Source: Strobilurus pachycystidiatus
Lineage: Eukaryota; Basidiomycota; Agaricomycetes; Agaricales; Physalacriaceae
Length of the DNA stretch: 64,000 nucleotides
Direction: 5' to 3'
Assembly (NCBI GenBank): GCA_019915135.1
Contig: JAHLMK010000002.1
Coordinates: 620,001 to 684,000, forward strand
Shown: one piece after another, positions 29,956 to 42,691 of the stretch
How positions within the stretch are numbered: the first letter of the stretch is position 1
Layout: the number at the start of each line of letters is the position of its first letter
The notes under the pieces: generated by a model
Databases searched by the model: none
What the model was told of the DNA's origin: nothing
Seen by the model: only the letters and a program-made list of their open reading frames with translations
Position numbers and translations under genes: made by a program

Positions 29956-32595
29956 TTACTCATGTATGACTATATCCATAACCGACCTTCCATGATTCGT
30001 CAATATGTGATGAAAAATGAAGAGGAAACCCTACCTCAAATTCGTCGAGTTGCCAGACTCGATGTCTGTCAAGGTCAGGACATCGACTGTATGAACACCC
30101 GGTATCAAGGCCATAAAGCGCATCCTAACGGACTGGCACGCCGAGGGTAACAGAGGCCCTATGCGCACTCGATTATCCAGAGGCAAGAGCCCTAGTGGAC
30201 CGTTCCCCTTCCCCGCCTCACTCCTTCTCCGCTGGTTGCGCCGGTCAGGACAGCTGATCTCGAATCTCCTGGTCCTGCCCGAGCGGTTGTATACAAAGAT
30301 ATCCAACGTGAAGGTCTCATGTACCGCCAACCTAAAATCGCTATCTTGGCTTTCCACTAATCCTACTGAGACGACGATAGGCTCGTCCACCTGTGGTTCC
30401 TCCTCCTCGTAGTTGAAGTAGCTGTTAGGTCCCGGCGTAGGAGGTATGCCTCCTGGGACCATGGCGCGTTCTCGCCTCATTTCCACGCTGGGCCCGACGT
30501 ACATTTGACTCTGAGACGTATCTGGCATCTGCGAGGGCGGAGTGGACGGCCAGGTTGGGGTGGAAGGGTATGCGGGGTATGCAGGCGTGACTGGAGGATC
30601 GGGAAGGGTGTCTTTCCTGTCGTTGAAAGGGAAGGAGGGGGCTTCGAATGTTGTTGGAGAGCGAGGTATTTGCAAAGAGGGAGGCAGAGGTTGGTATTGA
30701 GTCTTGAGTGAGCTACCTAGAGTAGGTACCGAGAGTCGTGGCGTTGAGTTAGCGAGGGGCGACGGTCTCAGGGGAGAAGAAGTTCCAGGGAGAGGACCAT
30801 TGGGTAGGGTGTGTCGCTTCTGTGGCACTGACGAGACTGCTGAAGGGGTGGAGCTGCCCGGCATGAGCGACGCCCGGCGTGGCGCAGAACTCGATAGCGG
30901 TGTGACTGGAAAGGGTGACGGTGGTTCGGGGAGAACTTCGTGCTCCGAGATTTGGTCGTCTGGGACCGTACGTCGAGGCGAAAGATTGAGTACTGTATTC
31001 CACTTGGAGGTGAACGGCGAAGTAGGGTATACCGCCTCGCCAGATGTTCTCGGACACGGTCTACCGATGATGTTAATGTTTACTGTCCGTCGCAAGTCGC
31101 TTAGATCGTGTTTTTGCCCACTGATCGCTGATAGAGCATCACTCTCCTCTGGTGACTGCAGGAAGCTCACGGCATACAAGAGATTGTACTGGCCTTGAGG
31201 CCCGATCAAGAGAGGGAATACCTTGGGGTTCACCAATGTTTCTCCCCATCCAATTAAAGTGGCCGTGGCACCTTCATCGCCAACCTGGATGACCACATCG
31301 TCGATGACGAAGTTCATTCCTTCACTTGGAAGTGGATTTTCGACTTCGATGCAAAGAACGACGGTCCGCTCTTCGTTTCCAGCTTCCCGCAGGTCTCGTT
31401 CTTCGCTGAGGCCATCGCGCTCGGGAAACATCACAGCTGGGACGAACGTTGTTCGCATACGCATTTGAATTCCCGATACTACGTTCAGAGTCTTTCGGAA
31501 CGATTTTCGCAACGTAGGGGGGGCCATCCGAGTTGCTGTCAAGGGCGATGGGGTAGGAGTTGACGACTCTGGCTGGAAGATAGGTGGTAATGCAAAGAGC
31601 TTCTGCCGGGAATCAGAACCCAGTCGTGAAGATGGAAGATAGATGCTGTTCGGAGAGAACGAAGGACCCGCAGCTAGGCCTTCCAACAAATTGACCTCTT
31701 CGAATGCTTCAGACTCCGATGGCTGTCCTTGAGCAGCGGCGAGACCATCGGGATTTGTAGGCGTGGATGGATTCGAGGCCACTTCGGGAAACGTCATCAA
31801 GAACGAACGAAGAGGACTCTTCTGCTGGGAAAGAGCTAGAGGTTTTTCCCGAAGCGTAGCAGCAATGGTGAGACAGAGTAATGGATCCGGGAAGGTAACT
31901 CTGGTATACGCTGGCAAATGCGGATTGAGTTCATAGGCGCGTAAGTCAACTGTCCACACTCACCAACGGTCAATGTTAGCTTGTAAACTGCTACCCAGGT
32001 CTTGGAGGTTGTTGACCACAGCAAGGAGAACGCTTCCGACGCGTCCTGTCCCCAGATTCCAGCAAACAGTAGTATACCATCCGCGTTGAGATATTGTCTG
32101 TCATTCTGTGCGGTGACGGGGGTGGGATTTGGGGTACTGGGAGGGAAGATGGACGGGTGGAGGTTTGGCTTCAGCTTGAGGCCAGAGGAGGATGTCCGCG
32201 GCGGTGCAGATAGGCGCACGGACCCGGAACCCGACGCCTCGTGTGCTGGGGGGACAGAAGATATAAACATTGCTTCCGTGGAGACTTGCAGATGAGCCAG
32301 AAACTTGAGCATGCCAATCGGTGGATTGTCAGGATCTGCTGGAGGTAGGGATCCGGGGTGGTCGAGCTGCACCGTCAGGAAATAGTTCATCTGCTCATCT
32401 GCACAATGATTACAGATTGTCCACGAGCAACACGACACGTTACTCACCAAAGAAGGCCAGCTTCCGCTCCAGATCCGAGTTGTGCAAGCGAAATATCCAT
32501 TCATCTGCCGTGGTCGCGGGTGGAAATTCCAGAGACGTGTCCGGGATGGACAGCTGCAAAGCTGCCGACCCAAAATACTGTTCGAACGAGGTCAT
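29956..32595 (-). CDS. TRS65: TRAPPII complex subunit TRS65-like
   Basis: TRS65 is a fungal subunit of the TRAPPII tethering complex at the late Golgi. Four exons (32595-32448, 32398-31964, 31910-30035, 29986-29956) give 829 residues. The start reads MTSFEQYFGSAALQLSIPDT. Middle blocks include ADGILLFAGIWG and VYKLTLTVAYTRVTFPDPLL. A large central region combines S/P-rich linkers with beta-rich segments (NFVIDDVVIQ, LLYAVSFLQ). The C-terminus (EPIVVSVGL, VHETFTLDIFVYNRSGRTRR, then LTLTDIESGNSTNLRSVMDI) resembles the TRS65 C-terminal domain. The last 11 codons come from a separate exon that avoids an in-frame stop at 30031. The family assignment rests on this C-terminal block. The gene diverges from TFB4 with 121 bp between the start codons. 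Confidence 0.8.
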
Positions 32596-32716
32596 CACGA
32601 CTGAAGCCAGTGATGGCTCGGAGAGAGGCTCATGTGCCGGCATCGGAACAGATACCGAAACGAGAAAGTTTGCCAAAGTGAGCCACACGCGTCTTGTCTT
32701 CTTTCCATGAACTGCG
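32596..32716. promoter_or_regulatory. 121-bp bidirectional promoter, TRS65 / TFB4
   Basis: Start codons at 32595 (-) and 32717 (+) leave only 121 bp, so transcription start sites must lie in this interval or overlap the other gene. No TATA box is evident. Confidence 0.6.
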
Positions 32717-34100
32717 ATGGATGATTCGCCTGGCTCGCATCTATCTGTCGTTATAGACCTGTCCCCGACGCAATGGCATCTTTCTGCACAGTCTAGCAAT
32801 GGCTCTCCTTTGGCCCTCAACTCCTTCCTTTCGCAACTCTTGGCATTTCTGAACGCGCACATCGCAGCAAAGCATGAAAACAGTCTCGCTGTTTTTGGCG
32901 CGCTGCCGGGAAAGAGGTATCGTGTCCAATGTTCTCCTGTACGAAATCTAACGGTGAAAGTGTGATGCTATATTCCTCTGTCGACCAAGAGGCCGATGTA
33001 TCCTTACAAATGGACTCAAATTCATACCTTGGCTTCAAATCCGTCGATTCTACCATCGTAAACAGGATAATGGAACATCTTGATGATGTTAGCGATCAAC
33101 TTGAGGAAGGTGTGCATCACGCAACTCAACAACGTCCCAATGTAACGCCTTTCCAGCACCTTCCGCCTTGGTTGGCGCGTTGACAAAGGCATTGTGTTGT
33201 ATGTCCTTCTCTCCAGTGCTTGAACTGTCGACTAAGCTCCCGCTCAGACATCAACAGGACAGTCATCTTGCCCTCCGCGGGCCCAACTGTGTCCTCGACT
33301 GAAGCACCAACCGGTGCCTCGGATCCTAGGATTCTGGTCCTCTCCATCTCGCCAGATCTCACGAGCTCCTACATACCCATCATGAACTCTATCTTTTCCG
33401 CCCAGAAAATGGCACGAAACTCTCCGTTCCACTACAATTCCTCGCTAACCCTTTCCTTGCCTTAGAAAGTCACTATGGACGTATGCCAGATATTCGGATC
33501 GGACTCTGTTTTCTTGCAACAGGCTGCACACTTGACTGGGGGCTCCTACATCTACTTGCAGGCTCGGGAGGCATTCCTGCAATACCTCATAGTCCGTCTA
33601 TGCCACTTTTGTCGGCATTGATCTGATCTCAGAACAGATGGCCTTCCTGTCCCCGCCTTCCATCCGTAAAATTCTTTCAGTACCCACGCAAGACAAGATT
33701 GATTTCCGCGCTGCTTGCTTCTGCCATAAGAATATCGTCGACATTGGATTCGTTTGCTCAGTATGCCTTTCCAGTGAGTTATCATCCTTCACTTTGAGCT
33801 TGACTCATGAAAAATGCAGTCTTCTGCCAGCCGGTCCCGGTCTGTTCGACGTGCAGGTAATCCAGACTTTTGATCTATCAGGCTCCGATTTGACCTTCAC
33901 ACTATAGGACGAAGTTCCCTTTCAAGACTCTGCAACGTCTCAACGCCTCTAAACCTCTTTTGGCTCACACCAACAGCAGCGCGAGTGTGGCAACCAATGG
34001 CTCGACACCGCATACACCCGCTGCTACGCCTGCGACTAACCAACTGCCGAACAGTAATTCCATTGCCTTATCGAACGGTGCTCGTAACGGGCACAGATAA
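32717..34100 (+). CDS. TFB4: TFIIH core subunit TFB4 (p34/GTF2H3 family)
   Basis: TFB4 is a von Willebrand-A-like and zinc-binding subunit that pairs with p44 in the TFIIH core. Eight exons (32717-32916, 32961-33109, 33157-33198, 33248-33411, 33466-33591, 33638-33773, 33820-33856, 33908-34100) give 348 residues. Conserved blocks are LSVVIDLSPTQW, FLNAHIAAKHEN, GKSVMLYSS, GALTKALCYINR, ILVLSISPDL, IPIMNSIFSAQK and VDVCQIFGSD-like VTMDVCQIFGSD. The C-terminal zinc region reads CFCHKNIVDIGFVCSVC and CQPVPVCSTC. The exon 4/5 junction requires a GC donor (33412) because no GT fits the frame. The final 40 residues are a low-complexity N/T/S/A tail. Confidence 0.92.
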
Positions 34101-35378
34101 CATTGCATGACGAATTGACGAATGCTTACGCCACGGTGTCGGAAGATGTGACACACTGCATTCTTTTCCCTTTGAACGGCCTACTTTGGGCGTAGCGCAC
34201 ACTGCCAGGTTAGGCATGGTGATTGTAGGAGATGAACTGATGGACGTACATGCCACGTTGTGAGGGAGTATATCTTGCAAAGCTCATCTCGGAGTCATTA
34301 CTATAGCTGATACGGTCGTTCCTGCCTACGGTAGTCGTGAAGAGGCTTGCCAATAGCTACGGGAATTCGCAGTTTATGGAGCCCAATAGAATGTACCTTC
34401 GAGCATGGACGAGCTGCGGTCTTCAGCGCTTCAGCTCTTATCTGGGCCCCTAAACTAGGGCTAAGATAAACCTAACTCAAATTGATGACGTATGACCATT
34501 TTTTGTGTATGTAAGCGACTAGATTCTGTCTGCATCGTCAAACCTGCAGTGCTCACTGTCGCCCTCCCTCGCCCATGTCGTCCAGGCGGGTAGCCCCTCA
34601 ATTTCCTACGAAAATGTAAGAGCGGCCAATCGATAAGCAATGCTCCGTAGGCTCAGGTGATGCATATCTCGGAAGCACCGAAGCGTCGAGCGAGGACGCA
34701 TGAGCTCGCGAGAGCGTCCATCAGATCTGTCAGCGTTCGAAACGTTCTCGATGGCGAAACTTACCACGGGGAGATAGCCCTCACAGAGCCCACAAGGGAG
34801 ACAGTTGGACAAGTTACGCGGAACATAACGACATCCGCAAGCAGGCTAACGTTGAGCTGGGAGACACGGTGTGGGTTGACGGACTAGCCGGCGGCCATGT
34901 GTGCGGTCCAGAGTGCGAGTCGCACGGAGTGGCGGATGGCGATACTGATGGAAGGCAGGGTGAAGGGTGGCCTGTGACTAACAATTGGGGAAGGACATTG
35001 TCGGCAGTGACGGCGACGACGAGCTCATACACAGACTCCGGCAGAATCCTATAGGCTAGCGGGCTTAATCACGGTGCACTGAGGGACTTCCGCAGAGCGA
35101 TGATAAGCGTGATCTGATTCGGCTGTCGAGCTGGATGCTGGCTGGAATGAACAGAAGGGCGAGCAGAGCATAGAGACAGCGGTACAGCTTACAAAAGTCC
35201 ATAATAAATCCGGGTTTCGAGCCCAGCACATCATGATCAATCGCCAACAACAGGGTGCCGGCGACGGCCGAGACCGTGACGGTCCCAACTTTGGCGGCGT
35301 CGCTACGTGCGAACACTGGGCCTGACATCCAGGTCAGCCCCTCTTCGTCATCGCCATCACCTCCCTCCCTCCCTCCCA
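34101..35378. other. Intergenic between TFB4 and CHD1 with unassigned small frames
   Basis: There is no recognised gene. A minus-strand frame at 35065-35328 (87 codons from MSGPVFARSD) has two hydrophobic stretches and begins only 50 bp from the CHD1 start, so it could be a small membrane protein. A possible plus-strand start at 34575 (MSSRRVAPQFP) has no compatible downstream exon. Both are too weak to call as genes. Confidence 0.3.
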
Positions 35379-38300
35379 ATGTCCGCCCTCCACATCGACT
35401 ATGACAGCGACGACATGCAGGTCGACTCTGACGCCCAGTCGCCCATGCACGACGCCGATGCTGACGCCGACGCCGACTCCGACGAGCCCACCCCCCACAT
35501 GGACGTCGTCAGCGACTCGGCGGCGCGCCCACTGAGTCTCTATTCACGTCCAGTACGTCGCATTTCTTTGTTCATTCGCTATCAACGCTGAGCGCTCTCG
35601 TACAGCTCGACGAGGATTCCGTACGTCTGCCCTCCCGCATGCCCCGCCGCATTTTTTGACCATCCCAAAGGGCTACGACGACGAGGCCGACGAGGAAGAA
35701 GAAGAAGACGACGACGACGACGAAGAGGACGGAACCTATGCCGACAACACCCATTCCCGCAAGAAGATACGCAAGAAGAAGAGGGCGTCGGCCTCTGCGC
35801 CACGTATCCGAGGTGAGATCCTCCACTCTGTCTCCCCAGCTCGCTTGTCTCAACATGCCCTAGCGCCTGCCCGTAACACGTCCGCAGATTCAGATTCTGG
35901 CTCGGATTATGGCTCTCGCTCGAAAAAGAAACGAAAGGCGCGTTCATCCGCCGACGAAGTCCGCATCTCCAGCCGTGGCACAAAGATGCCCAACTACCTC
36001 GACGACGTCCACGGATTCGAAGGCTTCGACGAGGACGAGCCCGGCGGCGCCTTCTATGTTCCTCCAGTTGCCGTGGAAGAAGACGAAGTTGAACAAGTCC
36101 TTGGTCACACTCGTGATGAAGGCAGGGAAAACGACGAAGAGGATGAATGGTTTGACAATATTGTATGTCGTCATGCAGCCTTTGCTTCATCTCAATTAAC
36201 CTTCTATCACTAGCGCTTCCATATCAAATGGAAGAACTTTTCGCACTTGCACAATACGGACGAGACGTACGAATTCCTCAAGCGGTTCAAAGGCGTCAAA
36301 AGGGTGGACAACTACATCAAGCAGTACAAGAGCTGGCAATCTCGACTCCAAGCCCCCAACATCAGTCGCGAAGATCAAGTAAGCTTCTGTTCCTGGCATC
36401 GCTTTCACACTAACTTTTCCCGCAGGAGGCCATTCTACTCGACAAAGAACGTGAAAAACGTGATTTGGAGATGTTCAAAACCGTTGAACGCGTTATCGAA
36501 TCAAGAGAATCGCAAGATGGCGAAGTAGAATATTTCTGCAAGTGGAACGGACTTTCCTACGCCGACTGCACCTGGGAAACTCAAGCGAACATCAAGCCTA
36601 TGGCCAAGGAGCAGATTGACGCCTGGCGCCTTCGAGAGACACAGGCCAAATTCCCTTACAAGAGCTCTAACTATTCTCGGAACTCAAGACCGACTTTCCA
36701 CCCCATGCAACAAGCTCCCGATTACATATCTGCTACTGGTGGCGAGCTGAAAGACTTCCAGCTGACTGGCCTCAACTGGTTGGCCTACCTATGGAGCAAA
36801 GGCGAGAATGGTATCCTGGCTGACGAGATGGGTCTCGGAAAGGTAAGCTCGACGTGTTTTGCCTTGCCCTCCGACCTGATCTAATATCACAGACCGTGCA
36901 ATCTGTTTCATTCTTGTCATACCTGTTCCACGAGATGCATCAATACGGCCCATTCCTTGTCGTTGTCCCTCTATCGACCATCACCGCTTGGGATATGCAG
37001 TTCGCTACATGGGCACCCGACATCAGTGTTATCACATACATCGGCAACGCTAGCTCAAGGGAGGTCATTCGAAGATTCGAGTTTGGGCCTTCCAACAAGA
37101 AGCTCAAATTGAATGTCTTGCTTACCACGTACGAGTTGGTCTTGAAGGACGTGAAACAGCTGGGCGAAATCAAGTGGCAAGCGTTGGTCGTAGATGAGGT
37201 GTGTATTGGTAACCCCACTACATCGAGCACTACCAACTCCTCGCAGGCTCACAGACTGAAAAACTCGGCAAGTCTATTGTACGAGGCCCTCCAAGGGTTT
37301 TCTGCGGCTGCCAAGCTTTTGATCACAGGAACCCCTCTCCAGAACAACGTCAAGGGTGCGTTGATTTGCCCTTCCTACGCGCGCAGAGACGCTCATTCTC
37401 TACAGAACTCCTTGCCCTGATGCACTTTTTGATGCCTGAAAAATGTGAGACCGCCCAGCTCTTGCAATTTCCCATACTGATCGAACCTCCTAGTTGCCTT
37501 GAGTGACGAATTCGACCTAAGCGATGCGGACCACGAAGAGAAGATCAAGGAGTTGCATAAGCAGTTGGAATCGTTCATGCTTCGACGACTGAAGCGGGAT
37601 GTGTTGAAGTCGCTCCCAACCAAGAGCGAGCGAATTCTCAGAGTGGAAATGAGTGGCCTGCAAACTCATTTCTACAAGAATATCTTGACGAAGGTATTGC
37701 CTGGTTATTCCAAGGCGTTCCTGTACTCAACTGTCCAACAGAATTTCCAAGCTTTGGTCAAGAGCGCTAACGGCAACAACAACATCAGCTTGTTGAACAT
37801 CGGTACGTACGTTCTGGCTTGTTCGTGTATGCATCTGATCATGTCATTCAGCAATGGAGCTCAAGAAGGCTGCGAATCATCCCTACTTGTTCGACGGAGC
37901 CGAGGTGCGAGTGACCAGTGAGGACGACATCCTGAAAGGTCTTGTCATGAACAGCGGCAAGATGGTTCTTTTGGATAAGCTTTTGAGTCGCCTGCGACAG
38001 GATGGCCACCGTGTTCTCATCTTCAGTCAAATGGTTCGAATGCTCGACATCCTGAGTGACTACATGGGTTATAGAGGTTATCTTCATCAACGACTTGACG
38101 GAATGGTTTCGTCGGACGCGCGGAAGAAGTCCATCGAGCACTTCAACGCGCCTGGGTCTACCGACTTTGCCTTCTTGTTATCTACCAGGGCCGGTGGTTT
38201 GGGTATCAACTTGGAGACTGCCAACACTGTCATCATCTTTGATGTACGAGTTCTTTACCTTGCCATATGCTTCCTCTCACCAGTTGTATAGAGCGATTGG

Positions 38301-40522
38301 AATCCTCAAAACGACCTCCAAGCCATGGCTCGTGCTCATCGGATTGGCCAGAAATCGCATGTTAGCGTGTATCGGTTCGTCAGCAAGGACACAGTTGAGG
38401 AGGATGTACTCGAGCGAGCCAAGCAGAAGATGGTACTTGAATATGCCAGTAAGTTTTGTTGGCGCGTTTCTATGCACACGATTGACGATCTTTGTAGTTG
38501 TCGGTCAAATGGACACTACTCAAGACCATCTGAGTGCGAAACCCAAGAAGGACAAGGAAGCGAACAAGGGCGATCTCAATAAAGAGGACCTGACTATGGT
38601 CCTTAAATATGGTGCTCAGAAGATGTGAGCAATCGTAACTTCGACATCGTTCCAGAGTCTAAACGGTAGCAGGTTCGAGAAAGACGATACTCAGCAGAGC
38701 CGTAAGCTCGACGAGATGGATTTGGACGACATTCTTACGCGAGCCGAGGACCACGAAACGATGGCCGATGGCGGTGCTGGTGCCTCTCTAGGTGGTGAAG
38801 GTTTCTTAGCTACATTCGCTGCCGTTAGCGACATCAAGAACGACATGAACTGGGAGGACATCATTCCTCTCGAGGAACGCCAGAAATTCGAGAAGGACGA
38901 GGATGCCAGGAAAGCGGAAGAAATGGCGGCAGAGGAGTCTCGGGACCGCAAGCGGACGCACGCTCAAGTTTCTTACGAGGGGATGGATGTTGACCAGCCG
39001 GTTGCGCCGTCCGTTGCCAAGAAACCGAAAGGTGGTGCTGGCAGTAACCCACCCGGGCGCAAGACACCTGGTCAGAAAGCCATGGAACTCAAGGAGCGCG
39101 ATGTCCGTGTTTTGATTCGCAGTCTCCAGAGATGGGGTGACATAAGGTTACGCTATGAAATCATTGTAAGCTCATTTACCTCATTGGGTCACCTACGTCT
39201 CACAAGCTTCGCAGGTCACCGAGGCAAAACTTACTGAGAAGAACAAGGGCGTAATTCTCGATGTTGCAGACGAGATTGTCGCCATTTGTCAAGAGGCAGT
39301 GCGGGAAAGTGAGGACCAGAAACGGCAGCGCATGGATGCGGGCGAGACTCTCACCAATGCTCAGAAGAGTAAAGCTGTCTTGGTCACATGTCGTGGCGTC
39401 GGCAACATCAATGCGGAGACAGTCATGTCACGGTTCCACGACCTCCGGACGCTCTTCAACATACTATCCGACCTCCCAGACCCATACAAGTGGTCGATTC
39501 CTGTGGAAAACATACGCCCCACCCTCAACTGGTCCGGACGATGGGGCCCTCAGGACGATTCCATGCTTCTCGTAGGTGCTTACCTGTATGGATTCGGAAA
39601 CTGGGAAGCTATGGCCAAAGATCCCAAGCTAAATTTGGATGGGAAGTTCTTCCTTGAGGAAGGGAAAAAGGGCGAAGATTCTGCAAGCCGGCCTATCCCC
39701 AATGCCATCCACCTAGTTCGACGCGGCGATTATCTTCTTGGCATTCTCAGGGAACACGACGAGAAGCTTCGCTCATACGAAACTGCTGTGCGCATCAAAG
39801 TGAAAACGTCTGCCTCGCCTCCACCAATGGCGTCGTCGTCGTATTCAGTGAAGCGCCGTGCTGAGAGTGAAGCCGTTGCGTCTGTTGATGATCCTCACAA
39901 CAAGAAGCGCAAGCGGCGGCCCACTCCGACGTTCACTGACTCCGAAACTTCTGACGAATGGTACGTCTATATATCTCGTTGAACAAGGATGCTCTCTCAC
40001 TATCTGTAGCCCGTCCATGGACGAAGCTTCAACGAAGGAGGAATTACGGCCTGTGAAAAAGCAACTGGTATGCAAGAATTCTTGTTTGAAGTCTTCTTCT
40101 GCTGACGACCATGCAGAAACAACTCAAGTTGTCTGGGGAGGACATGCCTCGCGACAATAAGGTTGCAATTCTCAAGGACTCTCTTGCTGCTATCGGACGT
40201 CGGATTGAGACTGTTTTGAATGCCAAGGAAGCTGCTGGCGAGGACAGAGAACGCTGGCGTCGGCATCTCTGGGCGTAAGCACACTCACCAACTCACCAGT
40301 GTTTGCAAGCTAATACTCTTGTCTAGATTCGTCACGTTGTTTTGGCCCAAGAAAGTCAAGGCGTCCAAGTTGGAAGAGATTCACGCAAAGATGGTCATGA
40401 AGGAGGGTGTTCCTAGAGCGAGTTCCGAAACTGTCCCGGCAAAGAAGTCTCGGACGAGCAGTTCCACCCCGAAGGCCAACGGTTCGAGCTCGAAGGCTAA
40501 TGGGAAAGTTCACCGGTCATGA
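35379..40522 (+). CDS. CHD1: CHD1-type chromatin remodelling ATPase
   Basis: CHD1 is a nucleosome-spacing remodeller that binds H3K4me through tandem chromodomains and acts during elongation. About 18 exons give roughly 1,400 residues. Order: an acidic N-terminus (D/E repeats to about 36,150), chromodomain 1 ([20 protein letters not shown]), chromodomain 2 ([17 protein letters not shown]), then the SNF2 ATPase. The ATPase has ADEMGLGK|T (Walker A, split by an intron), [20 protein letters not shown] (DEAH box split by an intron), [33 protein letters not shown] and [12 protein letters not shown]1 C-terminal SANT-SLIDE-like region follows ([26 protein letters not shown]), then a helical bundle ending near 40,340. 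The start ATG follows a CCTCCCTCCC tract. Confidence 0.95.
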
Positions 40523-40877
40523 CACAAACCATTCCGCAACCACAACTTGTACTTACAGCTATCCTGTTTATTCCTGACGCTATCATCGCAATTCTGTATT
40601 TTATCTATCATTGTAGAAACAATCGAACTTTTCTGTCTGGAGTACAGTGGATCGGTATATGTATTCCCTCGCTCTTGTCCCAATATTCATGTAGACTTGA
40701 GACGGCATCTGATACATAATGGTATTACTACTGTTCATGAAGCGGGCGCATATATCTTTCACGACTGACCTTAACATACTACCTGTAACACGAGCACTTG
40801 TAACACTGCATATTGTAACAGAACAGAGTATCGCCATAACTCTTAGAGCCGCGAAGGCCTCCCATCAGTTCACTTAT
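40523..40877. other. Intergenic, convergent 3' ends of CHD1 and the LanC-like gene
   Basis: A 355-bp AT-rich interval between two convergent genes that should contain both terminators. No coding signal. Confidence 0.5.
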
Positions 40878-42402
40878 TCAGAGGTCGTCAAAACCTGGCA
40901 TTCCCCGAGACCTCGGTCGAACTCCAGAACCAACCGCCCTCAGGCGCTCGATTAGCTCACCTAACGCACAGCACATCCCAGCAACTCCTTCGTACAAGCT
41001 CAACGGCCGATCGGGTAACCGCAAATCTCCCCGGGTGGTCATCTCGCGATACGGGATGGCCAGTTGCGCCAGATGAGCAGCGCGGAATAAGTTGACATGC
41101 TCTTCGTCGCTGTCGAGCACATCTGACGCTGCAAGTAGAGCATATATTGATCCTCCGACGCCGTGACATATACCGACGCCTTTTCGCAAGAATCCACGTC
41201 TGTATGTGAGCTCAGCACCACGTCGAAGTGCGACGGTAATCAAATCTCGTCGAGCTGAATCGAGCGAGGCGCTCTCTTTCTTCAAGATCGTCGATAGCAT
41301 AATTAAGACGCCCGGAGCACCGTGACACCACCTACACGAAAAGAAGCTGAACTCAGCAAATGAGCCAGATTATAGGAGCTGGGAAACTTGCTGTACGAGT
41401 TCATTTGCACTCTCGTTTGGCGGCGCTTTGGATGGCCAATTACCATCTTCGTCTTGAACAGAGACAAGCCACATGATGGTATCAACGATGTCATGCATAT
41501 ACTGTGGTGTTATGATGGCCGATGGGCACAGAAGAAGAATGTGGAGGACTCCTGCTGCAGAAATGTAAGCCATGGACAAGCAAATATACAAGACAACTCA
41601 CCTACACCATGAGCAGCACCAATATAGCGCTTTTCATGCCAGCGCCACATCAGGGGCGGAGATGTTGACGCCGTATTGTAGCTAGACGCACCATGTCGCC
41701 CGTGACAGATGATGGTATCAACAAGTTTCTTCAAGTTTTTGTCGGACACCAAATCACGTATTTGTGGCATTGGCGGTCGGGTCTCATCGTTTCTCGCAAC
41801 GGCCTTCTGAATGAGAAGAAGCGCGTACAAGAGTCCAGCACGCCCATACAATACTTCACATCCGTCGTCGCAGTCAATCTGTGACTCTGAGGCTACAGAT
41901 ACAGCTGACGTGAGATGCGCGAAAGCTGTTTGGAACAAGCTATAGTTTAGGCGATGCGGCTTCCTGATGGATCGAAGTAGTATCGCCGTTGCTGGCCCGA
42001 CGGACGTAGTCAAATATCCGCAATGTGAGCCGTCAAGTGAGTCAAGAGCTGTGGCTGATCTCAGTCTAATGGACATCCGTACTTCACCAGAAGCGCACAG
42101 AAATCCTGGATTTTCGGAATTTTGTCTGGCAATAAATCCTCAGGCAGAATGGTCTCAAGGTGAAGTTCCATGAGCTGTATACCTATGTATCATTAGCAGA
42201 CAATACCATGGCTCCGAATAGAGAGTAAAATACCGGTGCTGCCTGTATAAACACTGGCGTGGCGCATCGAGTGATGGAGTTCTTTATGTCGCCTTATTCG
42301 GATAAGGCCATCCTTGAGAGACGCCTGAATCGAGTCAACGAGAGCGCTGGTGTAGGAAGATAGCGAGACGCCATCGCCATGCTCGATATAACGACTCTTC
42401 AT
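40878..42402 (-). CDS. LanC-like protein (eukaryotic LANCL family)
   Basis: Eukaryotic LanC-like proteins share the zinc-binding alpha-toroid of bacterial lanthionine cyclases. Animal members bind glutathione and have been linked to glutathione addition to dehydroamino acids; the fungal role is unclear. Exons 42402-42234, 42182-42099, 42048-41602, a fourth ending near 41,405, and a final exon to 40878. GxxG toroid motifs are visible: VYTGSTG, LYGRAGLLYAL, YIGAAHGVAG, WCHGAPGV, GICHGVGG and LYEGVAGM. WCHG and GICHG supply the expected zinc ligands (Cys, and Cys-His). The last intron is the only doubtful one: the best fit uses a 45-nt intron ending CTGAG and adds FSFSCR before WCHGAPG. Head-to-head with ERV25. 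Confidence 0.82.
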
Positions 42403-42691
42403 CGTGAAGGGTGGGCGGGAGTCAAAGATAACGCGCCGAGTTGGTATAGCTGTACGTTGTATTCAAATGATTGAGTAAGAGGTCACGTCATTCCAGCGTC
42501 CTCGGGACGCTTCAAATATACCTGGCAGCGTCAGTCGGACGCACTTAGTGCTATCAGCATGGGAGAGTTTAGAATTTCAGCTTGCGAAGAAGTTTCAGAC
42601 TGTCAGGACTCAGTACAAGTCGAGTGCGGCATTCGCCGAACAGAGACAGAGACTGTTACCGCCGAGGACAACAGGACCAAATACATCTCTA

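Noticed and set aside
34575..35043. A small plus-strand gene starting MSSRRVAPQFP
   Set aside because: The apparent donor GTAAGA leads to acceptors that all give an immediate stop, and the following frames have no recognisable family.
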